Below, one piece after another: positions 1 to 10,500 of a DNA stretch of 61,826 bases (position 1 is the first letter of the stretch; each line of letters begins with the position of its first letter). The notes below the pieces were generated by a model, which was given only the letters and a program-made list of their open reading frames with translations, had not been told where the DNA came from and did not search any database. This DNA is from a virus. Location: IMG/VR virus record IMGVR_UViG_3300021957_000032, positions 1 to 61,826 of that record. One strand, 5' to 3'. Position numbers and translations under genes: made by a program.

Positions 1-192
1 TAAGCAACAGATACCACCTTATATTTTGGTAGATTTTTAAATGCAGGAAATCCTTTCCCTATATTAAATAATCCTGTGTTTTTAGACCACGATGGAGTAA
101 ATAGAGTTGCAGACCAAAACTATATAATGGATAATAATCAAGTAATAACAGTAACACAAGGAGTTGTAAGCAGTATACAAACCTGCACTTAG
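1..192 (+). CDS. 3' fragment of the late structural gene at 60877-61797 (duplicate copy)
   Basis: This is the last 64 codons, counting the stop, of the 306-aa gene that is complete at 60877-61797. It appears here only because the contig overlaps itself. The first codon reads TAA where the intact copy has CAA, which is probably an end-of-contig artefact. On the closed circle it is the same gene, followed 19 bases later by the next late gene. Confidence 0.85.
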
Positions 193-221
193 GCCCTTAA
201 AAAAAAGATATATGGCAGTAG
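1..221. repeat. Left copy of the terminal overlap
   Basis: These bases match 61606-61826 base for base except at positions 1 (t/c), 72 (t/c) and 186 (c/t). The offset is 61,605, so the contig closes into a circle of that length or has a short terminal redundancy. The two internal differences are synonymous in the gene they overlap, which suggests real strain variation rather than random error. Confidence 0.93.
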
Positions 222-994
222 CAACAAACATTAATTATACTTTAACATTTAGTGAGTCAGTAAAAGGATGGCCTTCTTTTTACAGTTATATGCCTGATTT
301 TATTTTAGGAATGAATCAGTATTTATATACTTTTAAAGGAGGTAGTTTATACAGACATAATACCAATGAAATTAGAAACAGGTATTACGGAATAGACTAT
401 AATTCTACAATTACAGGTGTATTTAATCAAGAGCCTACAACTGTTAAAGTGTTTAAAACCATTGAGCTTGAAAGTGATGATTCTTGGGATTGTTCTTTAG
501 CAACAGACTTAGGAAGTGGATTTATGGATGAGACTTATTTTGAGCAGAAAGAAGGAGCTTGGTTTGCTTTTGTAAGAAGAATTGGTGGTAGTCAAGATTT
601 TGCTCAAAGATCAACACAGGGTATTGGTGGATTTGCTTCATCAACAGGTGCTTCACCAGGTTTAATCCAAATAGAGTTTAATATTTCAATAAGTAATATT
701 ATTAATTATGGAGACTCTGTGTTTTACAGAGAACCACTAGGTGGTATAATTAAAAAAATTGGCCCAATAACAGGTATTAGTACTGATAGAAAAACAATTG
801 AAGTTGATGCAGTTGACCTTGAACCAATCGGACAGACAGTTCCTTTAGGGTCATACATATTTACAACTAAAGATAGTGTTGCCGAGTCTTATGGAGCAAC
901 AGGATATTTTATGGAGTTTAAATTGACAAACAATAGTAAGACAGCTGTTGAATTATTTACTGTAGATTCAGATGTCTTTAAAAGTTTTCCTTAG
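212..994 (+). CDS. Virion protein, crAss-like muzzle-associated
   Basis: 260 aa. The segments GMNQYLYTFKGGSLYRHN (about residues 35-52), ESDDSWD (about 87-93) and EQKEGAWFAFVR (about 110-121) resemble the distal part of the P22-gp10-like stabilisation or muzzle proteins of crAss-like and flavobacterial podoviruses. Here that region is a free-standing gene. On the circle it lies two genes after the 1479-aa muzzle gene, so it probably acts at the tail end of the virion. No signal peptide or membrane segment is seen. The family link comes from remembered sequence patterns, not a search. Confidence 0.6.
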   Translation: MAVATNINYTLTFSESVKGWPSFYSYMPDFILGMNQYLYTFKGGSLYRHNTNEIRNRYYGIDYNSTITGVFNQEPTTVKVFKTIELESDDSWDCSLATDLGSGFMDETYFEQKEGAWFAFVRRIGGSQDFAQRSTQGIGGFASSTGASPGLIQIEFNISISNIINYGDSVFYREPLGGIIKKIGPITGISTDRKTIEVDAVDLEPIGQTVPLGSYIFTTKDSVAESYGATGYFMEFKLTNNSKTAVELFTVDSDVFKSFP

Positions 995-1000
995 ATTTTG

Positions 1001-1008
1001 TATCTTTG
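1001..1008 (+). promoter_or_regulatory. Bacteroidota-type promoter, -7 box
   Basis: TATCTTTG fits the Bacteroidota -7 consensus TAnnTTTG and ends 5 bases before the ATG at 1014. Transcripts would be nearly leaderless. No clear -33 TTG is seen. It would give the acetyltransferase-like gene and the genes after it their own start inside the late block. Confidence 0.6.
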
Positions 1009-1013
1009 CGTTA

Positions 1014-1424
1014 ATGAAATTCAATATTAGAAAATTAAATTCTTTAGACTACGATTCTATTTTAGTTAAATGGTGGAAAGATTGGAGATGGACAGCACCT
1101 CCAAAAGATTTTTTACCTGAGAATGGTGAAGGTGGGTTTATTGTATATGACAATGATATACCTGTATGTGCAGGATACATATACATGACTAACTCTAAGG
1201 TAGGTTGGTGTGATTGGATAATATCCAATTTTGAGTATAAAAACAAGAAGAAAAGAAAAGAAGCTTTAATTGAGCTTGTAAAAATATTAACGCATACTTT
1301 AAAACTGTCAGACTGTAAATACGCATATGCTTTAATAAAGTCTGATTCTTTAATAGAACATTATAAAGATAATGGATATATTGAAGGTGACAGTTATAAT
1401 AAAGAAATGATAAAACGATTATAA
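1014..1424 (+). CDS. GNAT-like acetyltransferase domain protein
   Basis: 136 aa from the ATG at 1014. An upstream in-frame ATG at 972 is less likely because it overlaps the previous gene and lies before the -7 box. The order of elements resembles small phage GNAT proteins: a basic and aromatic N-terminus, a GGFIVYDNDIPVCAGYIY strand pair, a helix rich in K and E, then DCKYAYALIKSDSLIEHYKDNGY near the C-terminus (N-Y-A-L and GY being typical). Acceptor unknown. It sits among ejected-protein genes, so it could be packaged and modify a host target. Confidence 0.55.
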   Translation: MKFNIRKLNSLDYDSILVKWWKDWRWTAPPKDFLPENGEGGFIVYDNDIPVCAGYIYMTNSKVGWCDWIISNFEYKNKKKRKEALIELVKILTHTLKLSDCKYAYALIKSDSLIEHYKDNGYIEGDSYNKEMIKRL

Positions 1425-1425
1425 T

Positions 1426-2445
1426 ATGGCGGCATTTACAACAATAGCAGCAGCAACAATAGCGGTAGGTGGTCAAGCTGCAAAAGGCTTTCTTGCAAAA
1501 GATGCAGCTGCGGATGCAGCAAGAGCAGCTGGTAGATTTAGAGTACAACAAGAGGAGTTAGAAAAACAATCTGTTGCAAGATTAGAGGCTAATTTTTATG
1601 ATGCTGTTAGAGCTACAACTGATGTTTACGACAAACAACTACAATTAGCAAATCAACAAGGTTCTCAAATATTAGAGGCTGCTCAAGAAGGAGACCAAAG
1701 AGGTATTTCTGCAACTGCAGGTAAAGTAAAGCAAGCTCAAGATGCTACTTCAGGTGCTATTGCTGACAAATATGCTCAACAAAAACTAGATATAGACATG
1801 AAACGTGCTGAGGCTTCTGAAAAAGATGCTTCAGAAATAGCAGGTTTATTTGATGATAGAGCAGCGGCAGCAGGAGTAAAAGCAGATGCTTTAACTCAAC
1901 AAGCAGACGATTTATCAGGACAAGCTACAGGAGCATTTATAGATGCAGGAGTAAGCGCCTTAAGTGCAGGAGTTACTGCGTTTGGAGGTTTAGGTGGTAT
2001 GAAAAATAAAATGGGTCAAGCAGCAGACGCATTATCTAAAAAAACAGGAATGGACAGGGCAGCAGCCTTAAAACAGATTGAAGGTCTTGGATTGGATAGA
2101 AAAGGGTTAAATAGTATAATAGATAGTGGAGCATTACCTAGCGTAAGCACAACAACAACAACAACTAAAGATGTTGTAGATACCACGAATACTAGACAGT
2201 ATGATACCTTTGAAGACGCTGACTCACCTGCAGGTGTAAAAACACTTTCAATAGGGGGAGGAACATTTGACATGGATGCGTTTATGAAAAGTCCTGAAGT
2301 ACAGGAAATCATGAGAAAGAAAAGAGAGGAAGAGGAAGCTGCTGTTAGCGATTTTATGAAAATAGATGGTATGGTTGATCGAACTACAAATAAAATTACA
2401 AAAATATTTACTAGTATATTTGATCCTGAACAAGCAACAAAATAA
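1426..2445 (+). CDS. Putative internal virion (ejection) protein, Ala-rich helical
   Basis: 339 aa. Residues 1-190 are alanine- and glutamine-rich and strongly helical, with a Gly/Ala stretch near 175-190 (AGVSALSAGVTAFGG) that could insert in a membrane. The C-terminus is charged (MRKKREEEEAA). This composition, and a place just before two larger helical proteins, resembles the T7 gp14-type internal core protein that leads a gp14-15-16 set. There is no sequence motif to prove it. The start is the ATG one base after the previous stop. Confidence 0.5.
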   Translation: MAAFTTIAAATIAVGGQAAKGFLAKDAAADAARAAGRFRVQQEELEKQSVARLEANFYDAVRATTDVYDKQLQLANQQGSQILEAAQEGDQRGISATAGKVKQAQDATSGAIADKYAQQKLDIDMKRAEASEKDASEIAGLFDDRAAAAGVKADALTQQADDLSGQATGAFIDAGVSALSAGVTAFGGLGGMKNKMGQAADALSKKTGMDRAAALKQIEGLGLDRKGLNSIIDSGALPSVSTTTTTTKDVVDTTNTRQYDTFEDADSPAGVKTLSIGGGTFDMDAFMKSPEVQEIMRKKREEEEAAVSDFMKIDGMVDRTTNKITKIFTSIFDPEQATK

Positions 2446-2448
2446 GAT

Positions 2449-4572
2449 ATGGGTAACGCATTAGACGCAGCAAAGTTTTCGATAGAACAAGGTAATACAG
2501 GGGTAGGTACTAAAAAGACACTACTAGAAGGTATTGATAAAGGACTTAAAGATGTAAAAACCTGGAAAACAAACATCGACAAACAACGTCTTGAATTAAA
2601 AACAAACACAGCTAAACAATATAGAGATGCTGAGTTAAAGACAATGGAAAATCTTCCTAGTGATAAAACTAGTAGAGATTTAGCAATAAAAGCATTATCA
2701 GATTACAAAGACCGATTATATGGAAACATGGGGTTGGTTCAAGCAGGAGTGATAAAGCCTGAAGATAATTTAATATTTCAAGAAAACGGAAAACAATCTT
2801 TTGATATACTTGCGCAGCAAATAAATGGCTACGCTAAAGAAAAAGAAAACTATATAAAAAGACTTAAGGGATACTACGAATTAGATGAAAACGGAGATAA
2901 GAAAATTGGAACAGATGGAAATCCAATTTTTGTTCCCCCAAGTTCAGGTGGTGTAGACCAATCACTTCAAGATTTACACGATAGAATGGGTAATCCTGAT
3001 TTTACTGAAATGACATTTGGAGAAAATGGAATGGGTAAAATAACTTTTTTCAAAACAAAAATTGACGAAAGAACTAAAACTAGGGTTTTAGATTTAGATG
3101 CTGATGGAAAACCTCAGCCTTATAATGGTATTAAGGATATGAGCGTTTTAGCTTTTAATAACAAAAGAAATCAAACTGCAGAAAAGTTAGACTTAGCAAA
3201 AGAAACTGAAGCAGTTATTGGTAAAGATACTCCATTGGGTCAGATTTTTGAGAAAATGGATAATTTTGGTAAAATGCTTGGTGTTGTTACTGATGACATG
3301 AGAAATAACCCACAATTAAACATATTACTCAAAGATGCGGTAGCTACTGCTGCTGCAACTACTGACAGACAGGCTAGTATATTAAGTGACAATGGCCCTG
3401 AATCACAAAGATCACAAACAATAAATGAGTTTCAAGCTCAAGAGCTAAAAGATGCAGGAATAGATTTAGATGAAAAAATAGATTATACATATATTGATAC
3501 AGACCCAAAAAGTGATACTTACGGACAAGAGCTTCCAGGGAAAAAGAGTAAGTATATACAAATGGTTATGTCTAAGAACAATCAAATTGTTCCTGTAATA
3601 AGTCCTGAAGATAAGTTAGCTGCTGAGAGAATTGCTGGAACTAGTTTCTATTCAGGATTAAGAAGAGATATTACAGATAAAGGAACTAAAAGAAGTGAGT
3701 TCCAAGCTCGTGGAAATAATGCCGCAGACAATGCTAATAATGATGCTAAGAAACAAAAAGTAGGTCGAGTAGAATTTAGTAAAAGACTAGCTATGGGTGG
3801 TGAGGAAGCTGACAAAGCACTAGAAGAAATGAATCAAAGTGGGCTGTATACTCTTGAAAAAGGATATAATCAGATTTTAAGTAAATCAAAGGTTCAAGAG
3901 GTTGAAATAGATGGTGTAAAAAGAAAAGCAGAAGTATATAGAGTTCAAACTCCTAGTGGCCCTAAAGACACTTATGTTTATCACACACAAAAAGACGGAA
4001 CGCCTATACCTTTACAAGAAAGAACTAGACAGACTCTAGCAATAATGATGACAAACCCTACAGAAACAAAAGATTTGTTTGACACCTACATAGATGAAGG
4101 TAATAATTTTAATGAAACTTATAACGAATCTAATTTCAATCAAAAAGACAAGGTTAGTACTGTTAATGTTCGATTAAGCTTAGATACTACAACAGGTGGA
4201 ACAGGTGCGAGTAAATCAACCTTAGGAGATGAGATTGCTTTAGCTGCCGCTGCTGCTGATGACGCAAGTAGTTTTGGTTCAGATAATAAAGTTTTAGCTT
4301 CAGGTTTACAAAACTCTCTTCAGCAAGCTTTATTAAATAGTGGTCAAGCTATGGAATCTACCCCAAAAGTAACTGCTAGTGGTACTACAATTAAAATTAC
4401 AGCCATAAACTCTGATGGCAAAACTATTAGTGTTTCTGGTAACGTTGACGATGGGGCTGGTATAGATGCATCTACAATTGAAACCCAGGCAAAAGCTCTA
4501 ATTACAGAGTTTTTGTCTAATATAAATTCAGATAAAAACTACACAACAGGCAAGGGTAGGTTTGATAATTAA
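2449..4572 (+). CDS. Putative internal virion or cargo protein
   Basis: 707 aa, charged, largely helical in the first 330 residues, with a more Ser/Thr/Gly-rich C-terminal third (TTTGGTGASKS, about 580). No signal peptide, membrane segment or enzymatic motif was recognised. It lies between the Ala-rich protein and the 2209-aa protein with 3- and 11-base gaps, so the three are probably made together and packaged. It is shorter than the large cargo proteins of crAss-like phages. Confidence 0.45.
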   Translation: MGNALDAAKFSIEQGNTGVGTKKTLLEGIDKGLKDVKTWKTNIDKQRLELKTNTAKQYRDAELKTMENLPSDKTSRDLAIKALSDYKDRLYGNMGLVQAGVIKPEDNLIFQENGKQSFDILAQQINGYAKEKENYIKRLKGYYELDENGDKKIGTDGNPIFVPPSSGGVDQSLQDLHDRMGNPDFTEMTFGENGMGKITFFKTKIDERTKTRVLDLDADGKPQPYNGIKDMSVLAFNNKRNQTAEKLDLAKETEAVIGKDTPLGQIFEKMDNFGKMLGVVTDDMRNNPQLNILLKDAVATAAATTDRQASILSDNGPESQRSQTINEFQAQELKDAGIDLDEKIDYTYIDTDPKSDTYGQELPGKKSKYIQMVMSKNNQIVPVISPEDKLAAERIAGTSFYSGLRRDITDKGTKRSEFQARGNNAADNANNDAKKQKVGRVEFSKRLAMGGEEADKALEEMNQSGLYTLEKGYNQILSKSKVQEVEIDGVKRKAEVYRVQTPSGPKDTYVYHTQKDGTPIPLQERTRQTLAIMMTNPTETKDLFDTYIDEGNNFNETYNESNFNQKDKVSTVNVRLSLDTTTGGTGASKSTLGDEIALAAAAADDASSFGSDNKVLASGLQNSLQQALLNSGQAMESTPKVTASGTTIKITAINSDGKTISVSGNVDDGAGIDASTIETQAKALITEFLSNINSDKNYTTGKGRFDN

Positions 4573-4583
4573 AAATAAAATAA

Positions 4584-7500
4584 ATGGAAGAATTATATAA
4601 CAAACTTTTTGAAGCTGGTGAATATACTAAGTCATTTGATGAATTTGTACAACAATATGGAGATGCTGAAAAGTCAGAAAAGCTTTTTAAAGGATTAAGT
4701 CAAACAGGAGACTACACAAAATCTTTTGAAGAATTTAAGTCTCAATATGGATTCGCTGAAAAAAAAAACTCAAATTCCACTTCAGAAGAGGTCGTTACGG
4801 AATCCACTACAAATGTGGAAACAAATCCTTCCTCTTTGGATTCTTCGTCAACAACAACAAGCGTTGATATACCTTTAGTAGAAGAGCCTTTAGTTGACTT
4901 TCCTAATGCACCAGAAAGAAAGGGTGTGTTAGAAAATGAAGATGGTTCTGTTTCAACACATAAAATGAGAACAGAAACTGATGGCAAAGGCAATTGGTTT
5001 TCTTTTCCTACAATATTTCAAAATGAAGACGGAAGTTTTGTTGACATGTCTGAACAAGCAGAGTCAGATTGGGAGAGTGTATACGCAGAAGCTAAAAATA
5101 GAGGAGAAGTTATTGATTTTTCAAAAGATAAAGAATCAGCTATTAAATACGGTAAAGGAGCTTGGAAGCAAAAATACAATGCCAATAAAAAAAATAACTT
5201 ACTTGAAGAATCAGGGTATTTAGCATATGTAAATGATCCTGAAAGAAAAAAGTTTATGTCAATACTTGACACTTCCTCAGAACCTAACCCAAATGTATCT
5301 GATTACCTTAAGAAAAAATATGAAAAACAATACGGATTTGTTAATCCTGAAACAGGTAAAACAGAGTTTAAAAAAGAATCTGAGGTAAATCCAAGTTTAT
5401 TAGAAGCTATCAAAGAATATGACTCAATGGTTGGAGACATAAAAGCTCCTAACTATGTTGACGTTGAGATTGATGATGACGATTATAGTAAACTAGGAAA
5501 TAATGTAAAAAATATTCTTAGAAAACAAGAGATAGATGTAGAAGATTATTTAAAGTGGCAAAAGAAAAACACACGAAATGAAACGAGTGTTTATAAGTGG
5601 ATGAAAAAACTTTTACCAAATGAGGAAGGTGATCAATATTATGAAGAGAAAAATGCTTATGAAAAAGTACAATCTTATAAAGCAGCTCAGCTAAATCAAA
5701 TAGCAAAGAGATTGGGGAAAATCCAATCTACTATGAATTTGACATCAGACAGAAATGAATTAAGAAAACTTGAGAAAGAAGCAGATGAAGTTAGAAAAGA
5801 GTTTTATAGTAAAGTACAATCAGTTACTGAAACTATAAATGACTTCCCTAAATTCAAAGAATATACTGAAGATGCTGACTTAAGAAGAAGAAAAGCAATG
5901 TATCTTGCTGCTCAAGAAGGTGGTCTATCTGAAGGAGGTCAAGGAATGGTTGAATTGCTTTCTGTAACAGGTAACGGTCTTTCAGGATTTGCTACCGATA
6001 TTTTGGCAGGAGTACCTGCTTTTTTTGACCAAAGAATTGCCACTATGGGTGGAGACAATAAGTTTGATGGTAAAGGTGTATTAAAAGGTCTTGAAGAAAT
6101 GCTTACAAACTCTGCTGAAAGCTTAGAGGCATCAACAGGAGCTGTACAAAGACAGGCGTTTATAGAAGGTAAGCCTGTTTTTCAAGGAGGAAAAAGATAT
6201 ATTGTTGATGGTAATGGAACTGTATACGACCAAAACACAAACATAAGAATGGATGGTATTATTCCAAATGATACCATTAAAAAGATTGTAAGCTTATCCA
6301 AAGATGTAAAAGAAACCGAAGTCAATTGGACAGGAGGATCTGTGCTTCAAGGTGGTGTAAGTACACTTGTAAATTTATTTGCATTAATTAGAGCAGGTGG
6401 TAAAGTAAAAGGTACACTTGGGTTAAAAGGGCCTAAAGCAGGTGCATTAGGTATGGGTATTGCCTCATTTACTTCTAGTGTTGCTGGTAATGTTGAAGAT
6501 GTACGTTCTCAATTAGTAGCTTCAGGAATGACTGAAAAAGAAGCTTTAGATATTGCAGTTAATGCAGGTCAAGCAATAGCCACTCTTGATGGTATTTTCT
6601 CAGGATTAGCAGGAGGAAACGAAAAACTTCTTATAGGTTTCCAAGGAATTAAAGACCAAATAAAAAACTTAGCAGTAAAAAAAGGTAAAGACTTTACAGT
6701 TAAACAACTTGTAGACAAGGGTAAAGGATTGGTAAAAGAGAATGCTAAAGAGCTTTTTATTGAAGAGCTTCCAGTTTATTTTTCAGAAAAAGGAATAAAT
6801 CACTTAGTAAATAGACATATAGGAAATGATGTTTTAAATGATAAAATAACAAAAGCAGGGATTACAGAAACAGTCGTTATGACAGTAGGAGCTACTTCAA
6901 CTTTAGGCGCTAAGAAATTATTGTCAGGAAATAAGAGAGCGAATTTAGTAAGATTAGCTGCAGCAAATGTACAAGATTTACAAGCCACACTAGACGTCTT
7001 AGTAAAGGAGGGTTCTTTAACTGAAATAGAAGCTTCAAATGCTTACACAGAAATATACAATGCACAATCAGCTGAGTTAAAAACTCAAGGTACTGTTAAG
7101 ATGACTGAAAACATTGAGCCTGCTGCTGATTTATTAACAGAGAGACAAAACTTAATAAATAAAAAACAAGGCTTAGAAGGCCCTGGGAAACTAGACATTG
7201 ATAAACAAATAGCAGCTGTTGACCAACAGCTAGATGCACTATATGAAAAAGATAAAATAGAAGTTCAAGAACAATTAAAAAAAGAAAACGATGCCATTCA
7301 AGAGCCAAGCACAGAGAAGCAAGTGTTACAGGATGATGCAGGAAGCGAAACTGTTGGGAAAGAAACCGAAGTGGGACTGCCTGAAGTGGGAAAAGGAGAC
7401 ATTGAGTCAGAAACTACCCAACAGACTGAAACCGAAAGTGAAACGAAAACAGACCAAAATGTCGACACGACTACGAAGACAGATTCTGAACAGTTAACCA

Positions 7501-10500
7501 ATACCACTTCTGAGACAGAAGTGATGAGTGTGAACAAGGAAAGAGTAGACTCTATTGTCGATGGTATTGTTAAGAAAACAAAAAGCCGAAATGTAGGAGA
7601 AAGCACTAACCCTCAAAAAGTTGCAGACAACGCAATTGAATATATAAAAGGTTCTAAATTATTTGAACAGTCAAATGATATAGAAAGAGAAAATATAATT
7701 AGAGATGTTAGCAAACAACTAGGTGTAGAAATAAAACCTCCTACTGCAAAAAAATTATTAGGCATTAAAAGAATAGGTAAGCCTAAGACTATTAAAGTAA
7801 AAAGTGACTACGCAGCAATGAAGAAGGATCTTCAAAAAGAAGCGAAGATTGCTAGAGATGCTAAGAACGATGTAAACAGCAGAAGAAAAGGGTTACAGAA
7901 TGCTATAGATTTAGTTGTAAAAGCAGGTAACATTACTACTAAAAAAGCCAACACATTGCTGAAAAAAGTTTCTAATGTAAATCTCTATAACGCCAAGAAA
8001 GTTCAAGACGTAGTAGATTTTACTACAAGAGCAATGAATGATGCAGAGTATTCTAAAAAGTTAGATAAGGCAAAGTCAATTCAGAAAGCTATTAAGAAAA
8101 AGCTAAAAGGTAAAGAAGCAGGTTTATCTGATTCTGCTAAAAAGTTTAGTGAAGTTAATCCGAGTAATGTAGCTGATATTGATGTGTATTTAGAAAAGGC
8201 TAATGAAGTAAGCAAGGGATTACAACCAACTAGAAAACCATCTAAGGGAGAACTTAAAGTAAGTAAGCCTTTTGATATAAAGAAAATGGATGAGTATTCT
8301 AAAAAGGAAAAAGAATTAGAAGCAAAAAGAAACTATGAGCTTGCAAAAGAATCTTTCCAAGAACTAACAGGTCTAGAGCCAGGAGATTTAACTCTTGACG
8401 AAATGAAAAAGATGATGTATGAGGTAGATGGAAACGTAAAAACTGATGAAGCTAAAGAAAAGTTTGAAAAAGAAAAAGCTGCTACAATTGATAAAGCTGT
8501 AAAAAATGCATTTAAGAATACTAAAATAAATATAAAGGGTGCTATAGAGTCAGGGGATATAAAAGTTACCAAAGAACAAAAGACTTTGATTGACAAATTC
8601 CTAAACATGAATTTAGATTTAATGACTACTAAGCAAAAAATGGAAGCATTAGATTCAATTGTAAACTTTGAACTAAACCAATCGACAGGTGGAATGCAAG
8701 CTGCATTGAGTCAACAAGTTGGTAATCTCAATATGCAAAAATTAAAAAACAAAGGGATAAAGTCTAGTGAAAAAAGCACAAGCTTAGGTAGACTTTGGAA
8801 CAAATATATTTCAACATTGCCCAATGCATTTGAACTTGTTTTTGCATCACAACAAAAAGCTAGAGCTGTAATGGATGCTATGGGTCTTGATGGGATTATA
8901 AATGGTTCTGCAAAAGCTCAAACCGAAGGAGTTAATGTAGAAAATGAATACGCAAATTCTTTTGGTAAAAAGAAAATGAAAAGTGGAATTTATTTTGATT
9001 TACAAAATGATACTGAAAGAGGAATATTAGCAGAGGTTAGAAGAGTTACACCTGGGACAGAAACTGAACAACAAGCTGAGTTTGAAAAGAGTAAAAAACT
9101 AGTCAAAGATAGTTACGAAGCTTTATTAAATTCATCAGACAAAATAAAAATAAAAAAAGGAGAGGCTATAAAAGAACAATACGAAAAACTTTTAAAAGAC
9201 TCAAAAAATATTGCAGAGGTTGAAAGCAAAGCAGATCCTGTGAATCTTCAGGGTGTAGAATATGTAACTGATTTATGGGCTAAAAAATACCCTGAGCTTG
9301 CAGACGTTTCTTTAAATGTATATAACAGAAACTTAGGTAGTGATTTAAACTATACACCTAGAAATTTTCAAAAGTTAAAGGATGCAGAGGATACTAGAGA
9401 TATAACTGAACCTGTATTTAATCCAAGTGGCAATAAAGAAAATGCTTACGACAAAGAAACAGGTGTTTTAAAACCCACAACAAAACCAAATAAACTTCCA
9501 AAAAATAAAGTATTGAATTTAAGTTTTGATTCTCAGAACATGAATAACTATAAAGCTGCTTTAACAGATATTTATACAGCATCTTCAATACAGCAAGTAA
9601 AAGGAGCTAGACAATCTAAAGCTTTTAATGAAGTATTTACAAATGAAGGGTCTAAAGAAATTCTAAAAGACAGGGTAAATAATTATGTTGATTCAAAAAG
9701 AGGCAAGAACTATTTAGATAAGAGTCAAAAAAGATTTTTAAGAAGGCTAAATAAAGTAGCTACACTAGGTGTGTCTAGAGTTTTAGGTGGGCCTACTCAA
9801 ATGCTTAAGCAAGTTATTCCTATATTTAATACAGGAGTTAATGCAGGTTTGGTAAACACATTAGAGGGAACAAGGCTAATGTTCAACCCTGATGTTAGAA
9901 AAGCAATAAATAATTCAGGCCTACCTATTGCAAATCGAGGTATACAGTCTCAAGCAGACATTGAAAATGTAGATAGTAGAATTGGTAAAAAAGCTAATAC
10001 TAATACAGGTAAAGCTATTGATGTTGCTGATAAGATAAATAAAAAGACATTAGAGTATTTCTTAGTTGCTCCTGATGTTGCAACTGCCAAGGCTTCTTTT
10101 ATTGCTTATTATTTAAACGCAATGAATAAGAAAGGTGTTAAAACGAGCGAGATAGATTTTACAAAACCTCTTGATAAAGAAGCTGCACAATTTGCACAGC
10201 AACAAGTAGATAGACAGCAAAACACTTCTGACCAAGATTTACAAGGAGAATTATTTACTGACCAAAATGCAGGTAAACAAATTTTAAGGAAAACATTATT
10301 TCCATTTGCAAACTTCTTGTTAAATCAAAAAACAAGAATGTATTCAGACGTTAACACTTTATCTAGTAAGACTACTCTTCCAGGAGATAAAACTAGAGCT
10401 ATTAAATCTTTAGGTGGGTTAGCTGCTGAAACAGTAACTTTTAACGCTGTTGGATTAGGAATAACTCAAATGCTTAGTGCTTTAGCTAGAGAGGTTTCAG

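Noticed and set aside
7291-7606. Alternative-frame ORFs on both strands in the 2209-aa gene
   Set aside because: They overlap the GC-richer linker and have no start context; they are shadows.
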